Assembly (NCBI GenBank): GCA_938005745.1
Contig: CALLMM010000003.1
Location: 74,572 to 138,571, forward strand
Length of the DNA stretch: 64,000 nt
From: an uncultured Chthonomonadales bacterium
GTDB taxonomy: Bacteria > Armatimonadota > Chthonomonadetes > Chthonomonadales > CAJBBX01
Direction: 5' to 3'
The notes under the pieces were generated by a model that worked only from the letters and a program-made list of their open reading frames with translations, did not search any database and was not told where the DNA came from. Shown here piece after piece: positions 8,298-16,932 of this stretch; the stretch's first letter is position 1, and each line of letters opens with the position of its first letter. A program made the position numbers and the translations under genes.

Positions 8298-8558
8298 TTA
8301 CTCCTCCGCGTCCGGGGCGGCTGCCGGTCGCAGCAGCGAATGTGCAGACCGCTCCGGCGCCGTCAGAATCTTGATGATCCGGATGGCGGAGTGCGGGACA
8401 ACCAGGATCTCCTCATTCCGTCGGCTGCGATTCTTGGTGATCTCTACCCACCGACTGCTGAAGTCGGTGAGGTGTCCTCGATCGGAATACAAGCTGTTAT
8501 CGGTCAGGTAGTGAATCTCTATCTCGTACCCGCGGTATTTTTCCAGCCAGTCGGTCAT
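8298..8558 (-). CDS. Small protein, possible Sm/LSm-like barrel (copy B)
   Basis: 86 residues, the tandem paralogue of 8010-8279. The two align without gaps over the first ~45 residues: both begin M[ST]DWLE, share YLTDNS and DRG-L-DF-S-W-E, and both end the barrel with IR--K-L followed by a Pro/Glu-rich tail. Between the strands copy B has a charged loop (KNRSRRNEE) with two more residues. It lies 68 bp after kbl, so it may be cotranscribed with the threonine genes. No family name can be given; the conserved basic loop would fit nucleic-acid contact, which is inference. Confidence 0.5.
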   Translation of the reverse strand: MTDWLEKYRGYEIEIHYLTDNSLYSDRGHLTDFSSRWVEITKNRSRRNEEILVVPHSAIRIIKILTAPERSAHSLLRPAAAPDAEE

Positions 8559-8626
8559 CAGTAATCCTGTTCAAGGTAGGGTAGGTCTCTCTATCAAAGA
8601 CTACGAAGGCGAATGAAAACGGTTTC

Positions 8627-9817
<1,191 letters not shown>

Positions 9818-9855
9818 GTTTTCATCTCCCGAAACAGATATGCGCGGGTCCGCCG

Positions 9856-10884
9856 CTACAGGTGAAAGACCACTTTTCCGCAGGTTCCGTCGCGCATGAG
9901 CGACATGCCAAGATCGTAGTCTTCAAAAGCGAGTTGATGTGTGATCGCCGGAGCGACGTTCAGTTTCCCGGAGTGGAGCAGTCCGCTCATGGTGTCCCAT
10001 GTCTCGTAGAGTTTTCTTCCCACCACGCAACGTATCTCCAGCCCTTTGAAGATCATCTCGGCAATATCCAGCTCGATCTTTCGAACGGGGATCCCCATCA
10101 GAGAGATCCTGCCCCCCGGTCGCACGATTCGCATCGCCTGCGTGATGGCGATCGGCGCGCCGGACATCTCCAGCGCTACGTCCACACCGACGCCCTCCGT
10201 CTTTTCACGGAAGAACTCCTCTACATCCCCCTGAGTCACGTTATAGACCGCGTCTGCACCGAGCGTTCGGGCTAACTCTAGCCGGTAGGGACGGGTATCC
10301 GTGGCGAACACACAGGAGGCGCCGCAGGCTTTTGCGACGGCGACTGCGAATATCCCGATCGGTCCGCATCCCAGCACGGCGACCGACCTGCCGATGATCT
10401 CGCCTGCGAGAGTGGCATGCACTGCGTTTCCCAGCGGGTCCTGAATGCAGGCGATCTCCGGCGGAAGTCCCGGCTCATTCTTCCACGCGCTGGCTTCGGG
10501 GACGACCACGTACTCTGCAAAGCAGCCGTCCACATCCACGCCGAGAATGCGCGTATTCTCGCAGACATGCTTCTGTCCGTTTCGGCACTGCAGGCAGTGT
10601 CCGCAGACCCAGTGCGATTCGCCGGAGACATAGTCTCCCGGCTGAAACTGCGTAACCTCCTCGCCGACCTCCGTCACGATCCCGGCAAACTCATGCCCCA
10701 TAATGCGCGGAGGCTTCACTCTTCCTTCCGACCAGGCATCCCAGGAGTAGATATGATAGTCAGTTCCGCAGATCGAGGTGGTTCGCACCTGCACCTTTAT
10801 CTGGTCGGGCTTCTGAATATGCGGCTCGGGAACCTCCAGAATGGAAGCTCCGGGACCGGCTTCCGTCTTCACAATGGCTTTCAA
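9856..10884 (-). CDS. tdh: L-threonine 3-dehydrogenase
   Basis: 342 residues, zinc medium-chain dehydrogenase. It oxidises threonine to 2-amino-3-ketobutyrate with NAD+, feeding Kbl just downstream. Catalytic zinc ligands are in [10 protein letters not shown] (Cys39, His44) and MGHEFAG, the structural zinc site is [15 protein letters not shown], and the NAD-binding turn is [16 protein letters not shown] followed by [12 protein letters not shown]. The [12 protein letters not shown] segment is characteristic of Tdh. Its start overlaps the end of the BolA-like gene (ATGA), so the three genes are likely one transcript from the promoter at 11214-11243. Confidence 0.92.
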   Translation of the reverse strand: MKAIVKTEAGPGASILEVPEPHIQKPDQIKVQVRTTSICGTDYHIYSWDAWSEGRVKPPRIMGHEFAGIVTEVGEEVTQFQPGDYVSGESHWVCGHCLQCRNGQKHVCENTRILGVDVDGCFAEYVVVPEASAWKNEPGLPPEIACIQDPLGNAVHATLAGEIIGRSVAVLGCGPIGIFAVAVAKACGASCVFATDTRPYRLELARTLGADAVYNVTQGDVEEFFREKTEGVGVDVALEMSGAPIAITQAMRIVRPGGRISLMGIPVRKIELDIAEMIFKGLEIRCVVGRKLYETWDTMSGLLHSGKLNVAPAITHQLAFEDYDLGMSLMRDGTCGKVVFHL

Positions 10885-11162
10885 TCATGTCCTCTTTCGG
10901 GATAGAACGCTTTCGCTTCCGCAGGCGTCAGCAGAAGGGAGTAGGTCAGGCGTATCAGATCGGAAGGGGAGAAGGGGCGCAGAACGGTCCACAGGCGGGA
11001 CTCCCGCTCGAAGCTGTCCTGCCCTTCAAAGATCGAGGAGATGATCGTGATCTCCAGCTTGCCATCCTCGCGGGCAGCGATCTCAACCTGCAGGTTCGGG
11101 TCCTGCGAAGACCATGCCTCCCGTATAGCCCGCTCAAGTCGCTCGGAGAGTGAGTTCTGCAT
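10881..11162 (-). CDS. Small BolA-like protein
   Basis: 93 residues. The middle reads LQVEIAAREDGKLEITIISSIFEGQDSFER..LW, which resembles the beta-strand, variable loop and FEG-x-s-x-x-R motif of BolA/IbaG proteins (VVSxxFEGxSxVxRHRxVY), with His replaced by Glu/Ser near RESRLW. The C-terminal half (RPFSPSDLIRLTYSLLLTPAEA) is helical. BolA proteins work with monothiol glutaredoxins on Fe-S clusters; here the usual His ligand seems absent, so such a role is doubtful. The gene is translationally coupled to tdh by a 4-bp overlap. I would treat it as an uncharacterised protein with weak BolA resemblance. Confidence 0.5.
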   Translation of the reverse strand: MQNSLSERLERAIREAWSSQDPNLQVEIAAREDGKLEITIISSIFEGQDSFERESRLWTVLRPFSPSDLIRLTYSLLLTPAEAKAFYPERGHD

Positions 11163-11213
11163 GTTGTTACCGGCTCGTTTCCTGCGGCGATTTACATCCC
11201 ATAGATTTGATTC

Positions 11214-11243
11214 ATTATAGCCCTATGCGAACCCCTCCCGCAA
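11214..11243 (-). promoter_or_regulatory. Promoter for the BolA-like/tdh/kbl operon
   Basis: Minus strand TTGCGG (11238-11243), 18 bp spacer, perfect TATAAT (11214-11219). Expected start near 11207, about 45 nt before the ATG at 11162. Confidence 0.55.
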
Positions 11244-11295
11244 TGCGCCGGATGGAACGAACCGGCGGCGGAAAGCAGTACGCACAGGGGAGAAG

Positions 11296-11304
11296 TGCTA
11301 CAAT
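11296..11304 (+). promoter_or_regulatory. Possible extended -10 for pckG
   Basis: TGC-TACAAT, an extended -10 element, about 160 nt before the pckG start. No good -35 is seen 16-18 bp upstream, so this is tentative. Confidence 0.35.
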
Positions 11305-11465
11305 GAAAACAGGAACGGATGGAATGCAACGACTTCAGACCGGCGTCGGGCGTCGGCGCAGCCTGCACGCTCAACCGAAACGCCCCTGCGTGGGATCGGT
11401 GCAGTGCTGCAGAGGCTGTTTCTGCAGAAGTGGCAGTTTTTGAAGGGATATCAGGAGCGGACAGC

Positions 11466-13226
11466 ATGCATGCAGATTTCAATTGCTGGGTGGAGGAGTG
11501 CGCCGCGCTCACCCAGCCCGACCGAATTCACCTCTGTGACGGCTCAGAAGAAGAGAACCAGCGTCTGATCGAACAGATGCTGGACGATAAGACCCTGTTC
11601 GCGCTGAACCAGCGGCACTATCCGGGATGCTATCTGCACCGGAGCCATCCCAACGATGTGGCGCGTGTGGAGCATCTGACCTTTATCTGCTCTGAGAAAC
11701 GGGATGACGCCGGACCGACCAACAACTGGATGGATCCGCGCGAGGCGAAAGCGAAGGTCGGCGAGCTGTTTGGAGGCTGTATGCGGGGGAGGACGATGTA
11801 CGTCCTGCCCTATATGATGGGACCGCCCGGTTCGCCGCTCAGCAAGGTGGGCGTTCAGATCACGGACAGCCCGTATGTGGTCGCCAGTACGCGAATCATG
11901 ACCCGCATGGGCAGGGTCGCGCTGGAGCAGTTGGAGAGAGACAGCGTTTTCATTCCGGGTCTCCATTCGATCGGGCAGCTCGACCCGCACCGGCGTTATA
12001 TCCTTCACTTTCCGGAAGAGCGATTGATCTGGAGCTTCGGCTCCGGTTACGGCGGCAACGCCCTGCTGGGCAAGAAGTGTTTTGCTCTGCGGATCGCCAG
12101 CGTCATGGCGCGGGATGAGGGCTGGATGGCGGAGCATATGCTGATACTGGAACTGGAAGATCCATACGGCGAGACGGTCTACTTTGCCGCCGCCTTTCCG
12201 AGCGCATGCGGCAAGACCAATCTGGCGATGCTCGTCAGCCCGCTGGAGCATGAGGGGTATCGTGTCCGTACCATCGGGGACGACATCGCCTGGATGTACA
12301 TCGGAGAGGACGGCAGGCTCTGGGCGATCAACCCCGAAGCCGGTTTCTTCGGTGTGGTTCCGGGAACCAGCATGAAGACGAACCCGAATGCGCTCATCAG
12401 CGCAAAGTCGAACTCGCTCTATACCAATGTCGCCATCTCCGACGACGGGCTGCCCTGGTGGGAGGGGCATGACGATCCTCCCTACGAGCCGCTGACCGAC
12501 TGGAAGGGAAGGCGTCCTTGGAGCGGGGAGGAGACGGCGGCGCATCCCAACTCGCGGTTCACCGCTCCGGCGAAAAACTGTCCCTCCATGTCTCCGCGCT
12601 GGCAGGACCCGCAGGGAGTTCCCATCTCCGGCATCATCTTTGGCGGACGGCGCATACGAACGGTTCCGCTGGTCTTTGAGTCGTTCAACTGGCAGCATGG
12701 AACCTTTCTGGGGGCGGCGATGGCGTCCAGAACCACCAACGCGGCGATGGGTATGACGGGCGTACTGCGGCACGATCCGATGTCCATGCTCCCGTTCTGC
12801 GGCTACCACATGGGAGACTACTGGCGGCACTGGCTCGAGATGGGACGGCGCCTTCCGAACCCTCCTGTGATTTTCCATGTGAACTGGTTCCGGCAGGATG
12901 CAGATGGCAACTATCTGTGGCCCGGGTTCGGAGAGAACATTCGTGCACTGATCTGGATGCTGGGGCGGATCAAGCGTCGCGCGGAGGCGAAAGAGACCCC
13001 CATCGGCTATGTCCCAACGCTCCACTCGCTGCATCTGGAGGGGCTGGACATCAAGCCGGAGGTGATAAGCCAGCTGCTGCATGTCAGCCCGGAGGAGTGG
13101 CATGAGGAGCTGCCCGATATCGAGGAGTTCTTCAAGAAGATCGGCAGCCGGGTCCCATCCGAACTGTGGAACGAGTTGACGAGCCTGCGCGAGCGACTGG
13201 AACACTTCCGATCCATGTATCCCTGA
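11466..13226 (+). CDS. pckG: Phosphoenolpyruvate carboxykinase (GTP)
   Basis: 586 residues from the ATG at 11466 (AGGAG nine bases upstream), the normal size of the GTP-dependent enzyme that interconverts oxaloacetate and PEP, the entry to gluconeogenesis. Motifs: RTMYVLPYMMGPPGSPLSK near the substrate site, the kinase-1a loop FPSACGKTNLAM at about residue 245 (reactive Cys included), GDDIAWM as kinase-2, and FGGRR with FESFNWQHGTFLGAAM. These separate it from the ATP-type PEPCK. Longer readings up to 11319 would add 49 residues of unlike composition. It is convergent with aspS across a strong hairpin, and is a single-gene unit. Confidence 0.95.
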   Translation: MHADFNCWVEECAALTQPDRIHLCDGSEEENQRLIEQMLDDKTLFALNQRHYPGCYLHRSHPNDVARVEHLTFICSEKRDDAGPTNNWMDPREAKAKVGELFGGCMRGRTMYVLPYMMGPPGSPLSKVGVQITDSPYVVASTRIMTRMGRVALEQLERDSVFIPGLHSIGQLDPHRRYILHFPEERLIWSFGSGYGGNALLGKKCFALRIASVMARDEGWMAEHMLILELEDPYGETVYFAAAFPSACGKTNLAMLVSPLEHEGYRVRTIGDDIAWMYIGEDGRLWAINPEAGFFGVVPGTSMKTNPNALISAKSNSLYTNVAISDDGLPWWEGHDDPPYEPLTDWKGRRPWSGEETAAHPNSRFTAPAKNCPSMSPRWQDPQGVPISGIIFGGRRIRTVPLVFESFNWQHGTFLGAAMASRTTNAAMGMTGVLRHDPMSMLPFCGYHMGDYWRHWLEMGRRLPNPPVIFHVNWFRQDADGNYLWPGFGENIRALIWMLGRIKRRAEAKETPIGYVPTLHSLHLEGLDIKPEVISQLLHVSPEEWHEELPDIEEFFKKIGSRVPSELWNELTSLRERLEHFRSMYP

Positions 13227-13267
13227 AAAACGACCGCCCCTGCAACGATACGCTGCAGGGGCGGTCG
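13226..13267 (-). terminator. Strong hairpin terminator between pckG and aspS
   Basis: A perfect 14-bp stem (13231-13244 with 13254-13267, arms beginning CGACCGCCCC) and a 9-nt loop. On the minus strand it is followed by TTTTT (13226-13230), a classic intrinsic terminator for aspS starting 2 bp after its stop. In the plus direction the stem follows pckG by 5 bp but the T-run is poor, so it may act in both directions with unequal strength. Confidence 0.85.
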
Positions 13268-13268
13268 G

Positions 13269-15077
13269 CTATTTAGCGGGTTTCTCCGGATAGATCACCT
13301 TCAGGCTCAGCTCATCCAGCTGCGATGGGTCCACCGGCGAAGGCGCGCCCATCAGCGGGTCGCTGCCTCCTCCCAGTTTCGGGAACGCCATCACCTCGCG
13401 GATATTCTCGTTATCCGTCAAAAACATCACCAGCCTGTCAATGCCCGGTGCGATCCCTCCGTGAGGTGGCGCGCCATACTCGAACGCGGTCAGCATGTGC
13501 CCGAAACGCTGCTGCTGACTCTCTTCGGAGATATTCATCAGTTGAAAGACCTTTGCCTGAATATCCTTACGATGAATTCGGATCGAGCCGGAAGCCCACT
13601 CCATTCCGTTGCAGACCAGGTCGTAGCAGAGAGCGCGCACCGCTCCCGGATCGGTATCCAGCAGCGGAATATCCTCGTAATGCGGCATGGTGAACGGATG
13701 ATGCTCCGCGTCCCATCTGCCGTTCTCCTCATCCCACTGAAAGAGCGGAAAGTCGGTGATCCAGCAAAAGTGGAGCACATTCGGGTCTGCCAGATTCAGG
13801 CGTCGCGCAATCTCCGCCCGTAAGCGTCCCAGCACGTTGGCGACGACCTTCGGGCGGTCGGCGGCGAAGAGCAGCAGGTCTCCGCTCTGCGCCTGCGTCT
13901 CTTCCAGTATCCGCTTCAGGGTCTGCGGCGTGAAGAACTTGGCGATGGAGCCGCGAATCTGAACCTCCTCCGTGCTGTCTACCTGCAGATACGCCAGCCC
14001 CTTCGCGCCAAATTCACGCACGAAGTTCGTCAGTTCCTCTATCTCGCGGCGGGAGAGGGAGATTCCGTTCGGGTATCTAATCACCTTCACCTGCCCGCCG
14101 GACTCCAGCGCGCTGCGGAAGACGCCAAACTCCGTATCGCGCACCGCCTCCCCGACATCGGTCAGTTCCAGTCCGTAACGGAGATCGGGTTTATCTGTGC
14201 CGAAACGCCGCATCGCCTCATCGTAGGTGAGACGGGTGAAGGGTTTGCTGCCGAGCGTTTTCGTGGACAGCTGCTCCACGATCTGGATCGTCATCCCTTC
14301 AATCAGCTGCAGGATATCCTCCTGCGTAACGAAGGACATCTCCAGGTCAAGCTGCGTGAACTCCGGCTGTCTGTCGGCGCGCTGCGCCTCATCCCGGAAG
14401 CAGCGCGCGATCTGGTAGTAGCGCTCCACACCCGCCACCATCAGAAGCTGTTTGTACTGCTGCGGCGACTGGGGCAGTGCATAGAAGAGTCCCGGCTCCA
14501 GCCGGTAGGGAACCAGGTAGTCGCGTGCGCCTTCCGGCGTGGACTTGGTGAAGATGGGCGTCTCGATCTCCAGGAATCCGCGCTGGTTGAGATAGTCCCG
14601 GATCATCGTAACGGCATCGTGGCGCAGTTTGAGAGTCTGATACATGCGCGGACGCCGGAGGTCCAGATACCTGTATTTGATTCGCAGCTCTTCATTGACC
14701 TGCGTCATCTGCGACTCGTCGCTGAGAGGGAAGGGCAGCGGCTGCCGGCAGGTGTTCAGCACCTCCAGTCGAAGCAGATCCACTTCGATCTCGCCCGTCT
14801 CCAGTTTTGGGTTCTCCATGCCCGGCGCGCGATGACGGACCACGCCGGTAACCGACAGAACGAACTCCGGCTTGACGGCGGCTGCCTCATGAACCAGATC
14901 TCCCGAACGCGCGGCGTCGGCGCGAAGCTGAACCAGTCCGGTTCGGTCGCGCAGGTCTATGAAGACCAGATCGCCATGATCGCGAACGCTGTTCGCCCAC
15001 CCGTTCAGGGTGACCGTCTGTCCGATGTGTTCCGTTCTCAGCGAGCCGCACTCGTGCGTTCTCTGCCAGGGTTCCAA
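13269..15077 (-). CDS. aspS: Aspartyl-tRNA synthetase
   Basis: 602 residues, bacterial class IIb type, charging tRNA-Asp in the cytoplasm. The start is taken as TTG at 15077: AAAGGAGAGG lies 6 nt upstream and the protein then begins at the normal place ([17 protein letters not shown]). The frame is open to 15236 but the extra residues are Arg-rich and unlike the family. Visible parts: the OB-fold anticodon domain ([19 protein letters not shown]), motif 2 around [21 protein letters not shown] (the ARCFRDE core), the bacterial GAD insert around residues 290-420, and motif 3 [13 protein letters not shown]. An asnS gene is also in the window, so discriminating AspRS is likely. It ends the hisS operon. 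Confidence 0.93.
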   Translation of the reverse strand: MEPWQRTHECGSLRTEHIGQTVTLNGWANSVRDHGDLVFIDLRDRTGLVQLRADAARSGDLVHEAAAVKPEFVLSVTGVVRHRAPGMENPKLETGEIEVDLLRLEVLNTCRQPLPFPLSDESQMTQVNEELRIKYRYLDLRRPRMYQTLKLRHDAVTMIRDYLNQRGFLEIETPIFTKSTPEGARDYLVPYRLEPGLFYALPQSPQQYKQLLMVAGVERYYQIARCFRDEAQRADRQPEFTQLDLEMSFVTQEDILQLIEGMTIQIVEQLSTKTLGSKPFTRLTYDEAMRRFGTDKPDLRYGLELTDVGEAVRDTEFGVFRSALESGGQVKVIRYPNGISLSRREIEELTNFVREFGAKGLAYLQVDSTEEVQIRGSIAKFFTPQTLKRILEETQAQSGDLLLFAADRPKVVANVLGRLRAEIARRLNLADPNVLHFCWITDFPLFQWDEENGRWDAEHHPFTMPHYEDIPLLDTDPGAVRALCYDLVCNGMEWASGSIRIHRKDIQAKVFQLMNISEESQQQRFGHMLTAFEYGAPPHGGIAPGIDRLVMFLTDNENIREVMAFPKLGGGSDPLMGAPSPVDPSQLDELSLKVIYPEKPAK

Positions 15078-15096
15078 CGGTATCCTCTCCTTTGTG

Positions 15097-15543
15097 CTAT
15101 TCTTCCGATTCTTGTCGCGCCTGAAACTGCGCGAAAATCTGCTGAGCCGCCTGCGCGATGTCGGCGGTTCTCCATGCAGGCGCAAAAGCAATGTCGCACA
15201 TCTGCGCCATCGCCTCCGCCTCCTCCGGAGTCTCAAAGACCGCGATGATCTTCACCTTCTCGCGAAAAGACTGGGAGGCGCGCAGATAGCCGATGTTCTT
15301 TTTCTCCTCTGCGTCTACGGAGATTATGAGCAGATGCGGCGGTTTCTGCTGGATCATGCCGACGGGATCCTCGCGATTGAGCAGACAGCGCGTCTCCCAT
15401 TCGGGGTGCGCGACCGCTCGCTCGATCCGGGAGCGGTAACGCGGACGATGCGCCACCACCAAAACGCGAAACGCCTCTTTTTTCTTTACAGGCGTCTCCT
15501 CTATCTTTTTCCGGAACGAGAGGCGGCGATCAGGCTTTCGCAT
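15097..15543 (-). CDS. Receiver-like (CheY fold) single-domain protein
   Basis: 148 residues. A basic N-terminal stretch of ~25 residues ([18 protein letters not shown]) precedes a five-stranded alpha/beta pattern ([59 protein letters not shown]) that fits the response-regulator receiver fold. The usual paired acids after strand 1 are missing (AHRPR), so it is probably a pseudo-receiver that is not phosphorylated by the normal chemistry. It sits between hisS (14-bp overlap) and aspS (19-bp gap), so it is cotranscribed with them. The link to tRNA charging is unknown. Confidence 0.5.
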   Translation of the reverse strand: MRKPDRRLSFRKKIEETPVKKKEAFRVLVVAHRPRYRSRIERAVAHPEWETRCLLNREDPVGMIQQKPPHLLIISVDAEEKKNIGYLRASQSFREKVKIIAVFETPEEAEAMAQMCDIAFAPAWRTADIAQAAQQIFAQFQARQESEE

Positions 15544-16837
15544 GAGGTTCCGCCTTTCTGAAGATCCAGTCTGTCACTTCGGATAGTCTCACCGACTCCT
15601 GCGCTCCGCCGTTATGAAAGTCTTTGATCTGCGCGGACCCCTGCCGGACCTCATCCTCTCCGAGCATGATGACAAACCGCGCGTTCAGACGATTCGCCAG
15701 ACGCATCTGCGCCTTCAGGCTCCGGTTGTCGTAACCGAACTCCGAAGGTATTTCGGCGCGTCGCAGCGCGTGCAGGAGCTTGATCGCATGGAGTTTCGCC
15801 TCCTCGCCCAGCGCGGCAATAAAGGCGATCGGAGACTCATCCTCTAGCGGGAGCGCGATGCCGAGCTGTTCCAGCGCGATCAGGCAGCGTTCCGTGCCGA
15901 TCCCGAAGCCGATACCCGGCGTTGGTTCGCCACCGCACTCCTCTACCAGTCCGTCGTAGCGTCCCCCCCCGCCGATAGCGTTCTGCGCCCCCAGCGCGGG
16001 ACAGATGATCTCGAAGGCGGTCTTGGTGTAGTAGTCGAACCCGCGCACCAGGTGAGAGTTCAGCGTGAAGCGAACCTCCAGCGCGCAGAGGTACTCTTGA
16101 AGTCGCGCGAAGTGCGTATGGCACTCTTCACACAGGTACTCGGTAAGCTTGGGCGCTCCCTTCATTGCGGCTCGATCCGCCTCCTCCTTGCTGTCGAGCA
16201 TTCTGAGCGGATTGACCTCGAAACGCCTCTGGTTATCCCGGCTCATCGAGTGCAGCAGGGGACGCGCATACTCTCTCAGCGCGTCGCGATAGCGCGGTCT
16301 GCAGACAGGACACCCCACCGAGTTGAGAAGGAGCTCTGTCTGTGTGATCCCGAGACGGCGATAGAACTCCATCGCCAGCGTGATCACCTCGGCATCTATC
16401 GCCGGATCCTGAGACCCGATCGCCTCCACGCCGGTCTGCTGATGTTCCCGGTAGCGTCCCTTCTGACCGCGCTCATAGCGATAGACATGGGTGATGTAGT
16501 AGAGCTTCTGCAGCGGGCTGTCCGCATACAGCTTGTTCTCCAGATAGGCGCGGATGACGGGAGCCGTCCCCTCCGGTCGCAGAGTCATGCTGCGTCCGCC
16601 ACGATCGGTGAAGGTGAACATCTCCTTGCTGACGATATCCGTTCCCTCGCCGACAGCCCTCTGAAAAAGCTCCGTGCTCTCCATGACCGGAGTGCGTATC
16701 TCTCGGTAACCGTACTGCAGACAGACCCTGCGAAAGATGCTCTCTACCGCGCGCCACCGCGCCGTATGTCTCCATCCCTCGCCGGACGGGGAGACGGGCA
16801 GCAGATCGTTCATGTAGGGAGGCGCGGCGTATCTCAT
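15530..16837 (-). CDS. hisS: Histidyl-tRNA synthetase
   Basis: 435 residues, class IIa. N-terminal motif 1 region is GWRHTARWRAVESIFRRV; motif 2 contains MTLRPEGTAPVIRAYLENKL and VYRYERGQKGRYREHQQ; the histidine-specific motifs are VRGFDYYTKTAFEI and AIGGGGRYDGL; motif 3 is TPGIGFGIGTERCLIAL. The last ~100 residues are the anticodon-binding domain (AIKLLHALRRAEIPSEFGY). The genuine synthetase is favoured over HisZ because all histidine motifs and the anticodon domain are kept. First gene of the run hisS-receiver-aspS, behind the promoter at 16885-16913. Confidence 0.93.
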   Translation of the reverse strand: MRYAAPPYMNDLLPVSPSGEGWRHTARWRAVESIFRRVCLQYGYREIRTPVMESTELFQRAVGEGTDIVSKEMFTFTDRGGRSMTLRPEGTAPVIRAYLENKLYADSPLQKLYYITHVYRYERGQKGRYREHQQTGVEAIGSQDPAIDAEVITLAMEFYRRLGITQTELLLNSVGCPVCRPRYRDALREYARPLLHSMSRDNQRRFEVNPLRMLDSKEEADRAAMKGAPKLTEYLCEECHTHFARLQEYLCALEVRFTLNSHLVRGFDYYTKTAFEIICPALGAQNAIGGGGRYDGLVEECGGEPTPGIGFGIGTERCLIALEQLGIALPLEDESPIAFIAALGEEAKLHAIKLLHALRRAEIPSEFGYDNRSLKAQMRLANRLNARFVIMLGEDEVRQGSAQIKDFHNGGAQESVRLSEVTDWIFRKAEPHAKA

Positions 16838-16884
16838 GGTATGACTGCTCCTGAGGGATTCTCTGTCGGGACAGGCGAACTACT

Positions 16885-16913
16885 ATTTTACTGTGAAATT
16901 GACTGTCGGTCAA
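16885..16913 (-). promoter_or_regulatory. Promoter for the hisS operon
   Basis: Minus strand TTGACC (16908-16913), 17 bp spacer, TAAAAT (16885-16890). Start expected near 16878, ~40 nt before the ATG at 16837. An inverted repeat (TTGAC/GTCAA) covers the -35 and early spacer (16898-16913), and the small palindrome CTGTCGGGACAG follows the -10. The leader is too short for a T-box. Confidence 0.6.
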
Positions 16914-16932
16914 ATAGCGCGCGGACGAATTT

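Larger units (their letters stand above)
11163..11465. other. Divergent intergenic region between the tdh operon and pckG
   Basis: About 300 bp without a supported gene. It holds the minus-strand promoter at 11214-11243 and a plus-strand extended -10 at 11296-11304. The pckG frame is open back to 11319 but the first 49 codons lack any PEPCK resemblance, so I treat that as leader. Confidence 0.5.

Noticed and set aside
11544..13205. A 553-codon open frame on the minus strand across pckG
   Set aside because: Antisense shadow of PEPCK; no ribosome site or recognisable motif.
16838..16932. Possible T-box leader of hisS
   Set aside because: The predicted leader is only ~40 nt, and no specifier or T-box bulge sequence is seen.
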